Source of the DNA: Halichondria panicea
Lineage: Eukaryota; Porifera; Demospongiae; Suberitida; Halichondriidae
Direction: 5' to 3'
Assembly: GCF_963675165.1 (NCBI RefSeq)
Contig: NC_087382.1
Span: forward strand, 1,488,001-1,552,000
DNA length: 64,000 nt
The first letter of the stretch is position 1, and the number at the start of each line of letters is the position of its first letter. Made by a program: the position numbers and the translations under genes. Of the stretch, positions 57,730 to 64,000 are shown one piece after another. Under the pieces are notes generated by a model, which saw nothing but the letters and a program-made list of their open reading frames with translations, had not been told where the DNA came from and did no database searches.

Positions 57730-60700
57730 AGGTGACTATGGTGGAGCGATTAGTGTTTTCCACTCAGGTAGTGTTGATATCTCCAACAGCGAGCTGACAA
57801 ACAACAGTGCTGACCAGAGTGGTGGAGCAATTGATGTTCACTCATGTAATATGTCCATCTCCAACAGTACGCTGACATACAACAGAGCTGACCAGTGGGG
57901 TGGAGCAATTCATGTTGGCTCAGGCCTTACTGTGTCCATCTTCAACAGTGAACTGACAAACAACAGTGCTGACTATGGCGGTGGAGTGATTAATGTTTAC
58001 TCAGGAAGTGTGTCCATCTCCAACAGTGAGCTGACATACAACAATGGTGAAGTGATTTGTGTTGGCTCAGCCAACGCGTCCATCATTAACAGTACGATAG
58101 CCAACAACAATGCTTCCTACGGTGGAGTGATTAACATTTTTCAGTCTGCCTTGATCTTGAAAGACACTAACATTACTAATAACATGGCCAGTTCTATGGA
58201 GAATGGAGGCATTATTTATGTTTTCGACAGTCGAGTCGAGTTTAATGGACCTACAACACTCAGTAACAATCGCGGTGTGTTTGGTGGAGCTATCAGCGCG
58301 CTGACCGGAGTGAAATATTCATTAACACAGAAGGAGTTATCATCACCAACAATACAGCTACCTCTGGAGGAGGGGTATTTCTGAGAGAGAGTACACTCTT
58401 CGTAAATGAGCCAATTAAGATCTATCACAACACAGCACACAAGAACGGTGGAGGGATTTATGAATATTCTAGCAGAGTTGTTTTTCAATCTTATATATAT
58501 GGACAAAGTGAGATTGCTCACAACATTGCTGGAAATGGTGGAGGTATTTATGCAGTATCTTCAACTGTCGAACTTACTCAATCATATGTCAACATTGACT
58601 CAAACGCAGCTAATACTATAGTGGAGGTGCAGTATATCTACAGCAAAATTCGAAACTTTATCTATTTAAAAAGAATCAAGAAAATCAAAATTTGCATAAT
58701 ATTTATGTCAAGTTAATGATTAACAACAACTTGGCTCAGTACGGAGGGGGAATATTTGTGGCAGATGACACAGAGAGTGGTGCCTGCAGAGTAGGGGCAA
58801 CAGAAACTGATGCAACCCAAACCATTTTTTCTGACTGCTTCATTCAAACAATTAAACTGTATAGGAACAGCTATGATCGAGACAACCGTATCAACACATT
58901 CATGACTAACAACACAGCTACCCAGTCAGGAGCAGACATCTACGGAGGTCTGTTGGACAGGTGTACAGCAAATCATAATGCTGAATATAGAACTTCAAAA
59001 GGACTAGACTATACATCCATAAAACCGTGAAATCTTCCACCAAACCAACATCAATCTCCTCTAGGCCTGTTCAGGTCATTTTGTGTAACCATTCACAATA
59101 TGGCTATGGTTCTACAAAAAAGGGACACACGTTTACAATCAGTGTTAAGGCTGTTGACCAAGTTAGAAATCCAATGAATGCAACAATTCGCAGTTTTGTT
59201 ATCAGTGAGAGTGGAGTTGCTCGCCTCAAAGAAGGACAAGCAAAACAGGAAGTTGGAAATCAGTGCACAGAATTAGAGTACAATGTATTCTCACAAGACA
59301 GCTCTGCTCAAGTGGAACTCTATGCCGAGGGTCCATGCAACAATTTAGGAATTTCAAGACAACTTGTTAATATTTCTTTTCTACCCTGCATATATGCCCT
59401 AGTGGACTCAAACCAGTCCATGGCCAGTCCAATATTGAGTGCAAGTGTGACTGCAGGGGCGGATCCAACAGGTAGCAGAGGGTGCTCAAGCACCCCCCTG
59501 ACCTTGGACAAATTAATTATCTTTGTCATTGGTTGATGAAAGTCACTCAGACTTGGTACTAGCTAGCTGAGTAGCTGTAGACCTATCTAGTACAGTAGTA
59601 TCTTTAAAAGCTGTGCACTGCAGTGCAGACTAGGCTCGACAAGAATAGAGTGCAGTACAACACTTGCAAAATTATCTGTCTTTATTATTGACACCGCACC
59701 TACCGGAAATGACGTCAAAAGGGGGCATAACACCGAATTTTCGCGCGCTACCGCGCGCATTTATTGAAGTAGACTCTTGCAGCACCTACCTATCACTTTT
59801 TCTAGATCCGCCACTGTGACTGTGATAAAGTCCTGCAACAAGACTTTCAGATAACCAACTGTTCTGAGGAAAATGGAACCTTAAAGCTGGAAAGTAACAT
59901 ATGGATAAGAGTTGCAAATACCACCAATGGAACAGGGTATGTTGTTAGCAGCTGTACATTTGATTATTGTGTAGAAAAACCAATCAACATCAGTCTAAGC
60001 AACCCTGACGAACAGTGTGCCTACAATCGAAGTGGTGTCTTGTGTGGAGAATGTATATCAAATTTCAGTCTTGTGTTGGCTACGTCAAACTGTAAAGAAT
60101 GCTCTAATCTTTACCTTCTTCTACTAATACCATTTGCGCTGGCAGGCATATCATTAGTTGCTTTAATTCTCATGCTCAACATCACTATAGCAACTGGAAA
60201 TATTCATGGCCTCATTTTTTATGCCAACATAGTAGCTGCTAATAGAGCAATTTTGTTTCCTACTTTAAACAACTTTTTAACAGTTTTCATATCATGGGTG
60301 AATCTTGACCTGGGAACCGAGACATGCTTTTATAATGGAATGAACTCTCAAGCAAAAGTTCTCCTTCAACTTGTCTTTCCCGCTTACTTGTTTCTTCTAA
60401 TGTTTCTTATTATCTTTTAAGCAAGTACTCTGACTCATTTGCAAAGCTCCTCTCCAACAGGAACCCAGTTGCTGCCTTAGGCACACTCGTCCTTCTCTCT
60501 TATTCTAAACTCTTGCGGTTTATCATTGCTGCATTACAAAACAGGGTCCTGAAATATCCTGACGGTTCAACCAAGACTGTTTGATTGTTTGATGGCAACG
60601 TACAATACTTCACTCCTAATCACATCCCTCAGTTTGTTGCTGCTGTCATAATCCTCATTGCCGGTGGATTGCTGTTGCTATGTTCAAAATGCACCATAAT
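57730..60700 (+). pseudogene. Truncated, interrupted relative of the beta-helix membrane protein
   Basis: Starts within the beta-helix repeats (GDYGGAISVF) with no signal peptide or first third. It continues through SRVEFNGPTTLSNNRGVFGG, the AQYGGGIFVADDTESGACR block, the cysteine neck (CGECISNFSLVLATSNCKEC) and the first membrane segments, and dies out after IPQFVAAVIILIAGGLL near 60690. Breaks include frame changes near 58310, 58615, 59030 and 59390 (an extra TA in GCATATATGCC), an in-frame TAA near 60417, a TGA at about 60581 where the intact copy has TGG, and a 363-base hAT-like insertion at 59454. Non-functional. Useful as a reference for the copy at 665-5457. Confidence 0.9.
59454..59816. 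mobile_element. hAT-like element inserted in the beta-helix pseudogene
   Basis: Ends CAGGGGCGGATCCA and T.GATCCGCCACTG. TGACTG stands on both sides, and the coding sequence KCDCD resumes exactly after it. 363 bases, no coding capacity. Similar ends to 10095-10347. The target repeat could be 8 bases (TGTGACTG) with one TG lost. Confidence 0.85.
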
Positions 60701-61124
60701 GCATGAATCTCATATTCTGCACTGTATCTCATATTCTGCACTGACCACAAAGCCTTGAGGGATTTAATGATATATATACATGGTATATTTTTACAATACC
60801 ACATAGCACAGGCTTACAGTTATATCTATAGGTTTGTCCAGTTCTTTAGTTCTTTACTGTCTGCTTGAACAGTCCTAGGACACAATCACTGGTTGTAGGC
60901 ATGTCAGAGTTGAGAGTGGCTTTTTTCATTGAGGTGGGCAGCTCGATTTTTTGCCTTTGGGGTGGGGCTGTTTTGCAGCAGTAGCGTAGGGAAGAGAGTG
61001 TTTTTGCAACGTTCAGGGGGTGGGGCTGCTTTACTCTTGTAGCGTCGAGCGAGGAGCCCAACGTTTTGTGACAGTAATCTTGAACGGTCAGATACTGCAT
61101 GGTGTCTTTGAACAGAGATACAAG
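60701..61124. other. Between the pseudogene and the next element; no gene seen
   Basis: No recognisable domain in any frame. Confidence 0.4.
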
Positions 61125-61657
61125 TAGCCTCGAATCCAGGCCGATTAAAATACAGCCTGGTATCTATTGCATGTGTAATTAATCATAGGTGTGGTCCATA
61201 CACGCCCACGTACTGTCTACTATGTACATGAAGCTTTATAGCCTAGCTAGCTAGCTGTGGCACTCTATGGTGTTGTCGAGAAGGCTTGCACACTAGTCTG
61301 AAACCAGAAGAGGCTCTCTATGATGGTTGGATGGTCGTGATGTTTTGAACTTGGTTTCTGTACAAATAAGAGCTTCTTCTGGCTTCAGACTAGTGTGCAA
61401 GCCTTCTCGACAACACCATAGAGGGCCACAGCTAGCCAGCAAGTCTTCTCGACAACGCAATAGAGAGCATAAGCCACAGCTTCATAGGAGACAAATATTT
61501 GTTAAAATTAATACGGAAAGAAACTAGTAAACAAACTCTAAAGTAGTATAACGAGTTACCCAGATTCTGGGTAACTCAGTTCGCGCATTTGCACTATCAT
61601 GATCACCCATGCAATATAGAGACAGGCCGTATTTTAATCGGCCTGGTCTCGAGGCTA
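61125..61657. mobile_element. TAGCCTCG-ended foldback element (relative of 8388-9093)
   Basis: TAGCCTCGAATCCAGGCCGA...GGTCTCGAGGCTA, flanked by AGATACAAG and AGATGCAAG (8 of 9). Same internal GTCGAGAAGGCTTGCACACT palindrome as 8388-9093 and 62980-63520. Confidence 0.85.
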
Positions 61658-61735
61658 AGATGCAAGCAGCTGTGACTAGTCTCTTTCAGTAATTTTTGTA
61701 GAAACTGTGGTGTATTTTGTTTTGCTATAGGGATA

Positions 61736-61850
61736 TAAACTAGTTATAACACGTGCACTCGGGATGCATGCATGGTGTATATTGCACTCAGCCCTCATGC
61801 TTCAGTGCAATATACACCATACAATCCCTCGTGCCCGTGTTATATATAAC
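61736..61850. repeat. Foldback GTTATAACACG...
   Basis: TAGTTATAACACG(T)GCACTCGGGAT / inverted at the right, with GGTGTATATTGCACT / AGTGCAATATACACC inside. Confidence 0.75.
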
Positions 61851-61908
61851 TATTACATATTCCCACTATATACATAGCTACATTATAATAGGTGAGCTAT
61901 TATGTGTA

Positions 61909-62318
61909 CAGTAGACTCTCATTAATCCGGTCACCCTTGGGACCATGCAGCTTGGTCGGAATAGCGAGGTGGCTGTTTCTCAGAAAATAGCCGTGGCCTT
62001 ACCTCGAATCTAATAACTACTTTTGCGGTTCTTGTCTCGAGGATAATGAAGGATAATGAATCATTCTGTTTCTATTTAAGTGTAATCCAATTTTATTTGC
62101 TAAACCACACCCAAAACGTCCTATCCGGCCGTATAATATACATATAAAAACCTTGTTTGGGACACAGCCAGCACTGGCCGGTAAACGGAATAGCGAGTAG
62201 CCATACTTCAGGGTGAGTTTTGTGCAGAAAACATATAGATAGTATTCCGTGCCAAGCCAAATGGCCGGTATATCGAGGTGGCCGTACTTCAGAGAGCCGG
62301 AATAGCGAGAGTCTACTG
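61909..62318. mobile_element. CAGTAGACTCTC-ended MITE with TA duplication
   Basis: CAGTAGACTCTCATTAATCC and GGAATAGCGAGAGTCTACTG with TA on both sides (61907-61908 and 62319-62320). A relative of the truncated copy near 13.1-13.4 kb. A pogo/Tigger-like type is likely. Confidence 0.85.
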
Positions 62319-62382
62319 TATACACATGCAGAATTAATCCATTTTGATAATTAGATGATTATATTAAATCAATGCACAACTT

Positions 62383-62884
62383 TTACCGGTTGGGATGATG
62401 CAAATCCGAGCACAAAGAGCAACCATGTGAGAGCATGCAGTGACTACAGCCAGGACCAATCCAATCTAACATGGTATATAGGTGCATGCTAACTTTGACG
62501 TCAAAATGATCAGCATGCATGAAAGTATATTTTAGCTGTAATAATAATAATAATTATTATAGGAGCAATAGAATTCAATGTTGCATTCTATTGCTCCTAT
62601 ACTATATCACTCCTGACTACAGTTAAAATCGCATCGAGGCATCATTACTGGTAAAACTGCTTTATACAAGCAGCTAACTTCAATGTCAGACATTTAATAG
62701 CTATGCTAGTATAGAAGCAATAGAATGCAACAACATGCACCTTTCTTGCTAGTCCTTCCAACATCTTATTGCAGAGCGCAGTAGAAGCAACAGCAGAAGT
62801 ATTCACTCAGTCAGTAGTGAACAGCATGTAAATTGTGAGACACTCTCCAAAAGGAATTGTTTTTATAGAGGCAACAGGCTTCAT
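62383..62884 (-). pseudogene. Partial four-TM gene copy: exons 1 and 2
   Basis: Exon 1 62884-62741 (MKPVASIKTIPFGECLTIYM start, stop after LFTTD) and an exon-2 relative starting at 62465. Exon 2 has four extra bases (ATGC in ACTGCATGCTCTCACATGG); without them it reads like copy G (LALVT/TWLLFVLGF). No exons 3-5. The intron has a 39-base hairpin (GGAGCAATAGAATT / inverted). Confidence 0.65.
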
Positions 62885-62979
62885 CTTCCACTAGCCTCGC
62901 ACTTTCCCCATCTTCCTTTCTTCATTATATATAAGGAGGCTACATCTCCACCTCAGATGATTATTCTCAAGTTTCCCAT

Positions 62980-63520
62980 TAGCCTCGAGACCAGGCCGAT
63001 TAAAATACGCCTCGAGACCAGGCCGAGTCTCTATTGCATGGCCAGTATCTGGGTAACTCGTTATACTTTAGTAAATCTTTGTAAAATTATACCGTAAACT
63101 AGTTGTTTACTATTTTCTTTCCGTATCAAATATTTGTCTCCTGTGAAGCTGTGGCTTATGCTCTCTATTGCGTTGTCTAGAAGACTTGCTGGCTAGCTGT
63201 GGCCCTCTATGGTGTTGTCGAGAAGGCTTGCACACTAGTCTGAAGTCAGAAGAAGCTCTCATTTGTACAGAAACCAAGTTCAAAACATCACGACCATCCA
63301 ACCATCATAGAGGTAGATGAGAGCCTCTTTTTGTTTCAGACTAGTGTGCAAGCCTTCTCGACAATACCATTGAGTGCCACAGCTAGCTAGCTAGGCTATA
63401 AAGCTTCAAGTACATAGACTATGTCATAGTGGATAGTACGTGGGCGTGTATGGACCACGCCTATGATTAATTACACATGCATGCCAAGGCCGTATTTTAA
63501 TCGGCCTGGATTCGAGGCTA
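62980..63520. mobile_element. TAGCCTCG-ended foldback element, perfect 9-base duplication
   Basis: TAGCCTCGAGACCAGGCCGA...GGCCTGGATTCGAGGCTA, flanked by GTTTCCCAT on both sides (62971-62979 and 63521-63529). A partial second left end follows the first (ACGCCTCGAGACCAGGCCGA). It lies upstream of the partial four-TM copy, splitting its upstream block (63538 onward). Confidence 0.9.
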
Positions 63521-63537
63521 GTTTCCCATAGGAACGC

Positions 63538-63590
63538 TGAAACAGTTTGTTTTAAATACGATCTTTACCTTATTGCGCGTTGTTGAACGC
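63538..63590 (-). promoter_or_regulatory. Remnant of the shared upstream block
   Basis: GCTGAAACAGTTTG, then ACGATCTTTACCTT, then TTGCGCG. Belongs to the partial copy at 62383-62884, now separated from it by the foldback element. Confidence 0.35.
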
Positions 63591-63611
63591 CATCCTACAT
63601 TGTAGCCTTTT

Positions 63612-63628
63612 GGGGGGGGGGGGGGGGG
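63612..63628. repeat. 17-base G run
   Basis: Homopolymer, directly before CCTCGAATCCCAG, which resembles a TAGCCTCG-type end. Length probably unreliable. Confidence 0.8.
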
Positions 63629-64000
63629 CCTCGAATCCCAGAACTAGCTGCTCTCTCACAAGTATATCTTGGCCGCATATTCTGCAATAAAAAAGTACTA
63701 AGCCGATATAATTATATAATAATTATGTATAGGATTATAATTCTATAACACACATAATATTGTTGTTTTTATGTCATAGGATGAGTACGCAACTCCAATA
63801 GACTGTATCAAGAGTTCATTAGGAAGAGTACGCAACTCCACTTAAAACCATAGGGGGCGTTTCTCCAACCTGCGTCACAACCACATGTTGACAACATTGT
63901 TGTTGTATAAACTGTGAAATCAAATTTGCAATGAATAACATAGTGAAGATTGTGATAATTATCACTAATGTTATTCATTTACAACTGCCAGTAGGAAGGC
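63629..64000. other. Window edge; no gene seen
   Basis: Contains GAGTACGCAACTCCA twice (63782-63796 and 63827-63841). Nothing else recognised. Confidence 0.4.

Overview
The window looks like repeat-dense, AT-rich (impression, not counted) animal DNA, most plausibly from a demosponge or a similar early-branching metazoan. The reasons are phase-0 exons of 66-165 bases separated by GT-AG introns, animal-type domain combinations (ankyrin-Roc-COR-Death, a CXXC zinc finger beside a MULE transposase, a beta-helix ectodomain on a polytopic membrane protein), and swarms of small inverted-repeat DNA transposons. Nothing is organised like a bacterial operon. The species assignment is inference.

Layout. 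(1) 0.7-5.5 kb, minus: a ~1,600-residue secreted-then-membrane protein with Pmp/beta-helix repeats and about eight membrane segments. A broken relative lies at 57.7-60.7 kb, plus. (2) 9.8-62.9 kb, minus: a dispersed array of one small five-exon gene encoding a ~180-195-residue four-membrane-segment protein that I do not recognise. Six copies have all five exons (A 9.8-11.3, B 28.3-29.6, D 35.2-36.4, E 42.1-43.9, F 48.5-50.0, G 52.0-53.3 kb), and several are partial (10.0, 22.4, 34.6, 47.1, 62.4 kb). Only copy B reads through without a break. Most copies carry an upstream block with two ACGAYCTTTCCC-type motifs, and several have the same 3' flanking repeat, so the gene was copied together with its flanks. 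(3) 13.9-20.5 kb, plus: an ankyrin-Roc-COR-Death (Roco) gene, with a second Roco fragment at 37.2-38.4 kb. (4) Transposon genes: LINE fragments (11.7-12.8 kb), a decayed piggyBac transposase (30.0-32.2 kb), and a MULE-type transposase with CARF-like, SWIM and CXXC zinc modules (54.2-57.5 kb). (5) Inverted-repeat elements of at least four kinds: TAGCCTCG-ended foldbacks with 9-base target duplications (Mutator-like), CCGTATA-ended elements with TA duplications, CAGTAGACTCTC elements with TA duplications, and hAT-like CAGGG/CAGTGG elements.

The most interesting items are: the four-TM array with its shared upstream motif pair; a ~370-base GA/CT microsatellite that forms the polypyrimidine tract of the last intron of copy E; and a 1.58-kb Mutator-like element with a perfect 9-base target duplication that carries a RecQ-like helicase fragment and the last exon of the array gene (a Pack-MULE arrangement).

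Caution: nearly every long coding region here is broken by one-base frameshifts, many of them in short homopolymers. Either most genes are decaying, or the sequence carries residual indel errors. I mark each break and do not assume either explanation.
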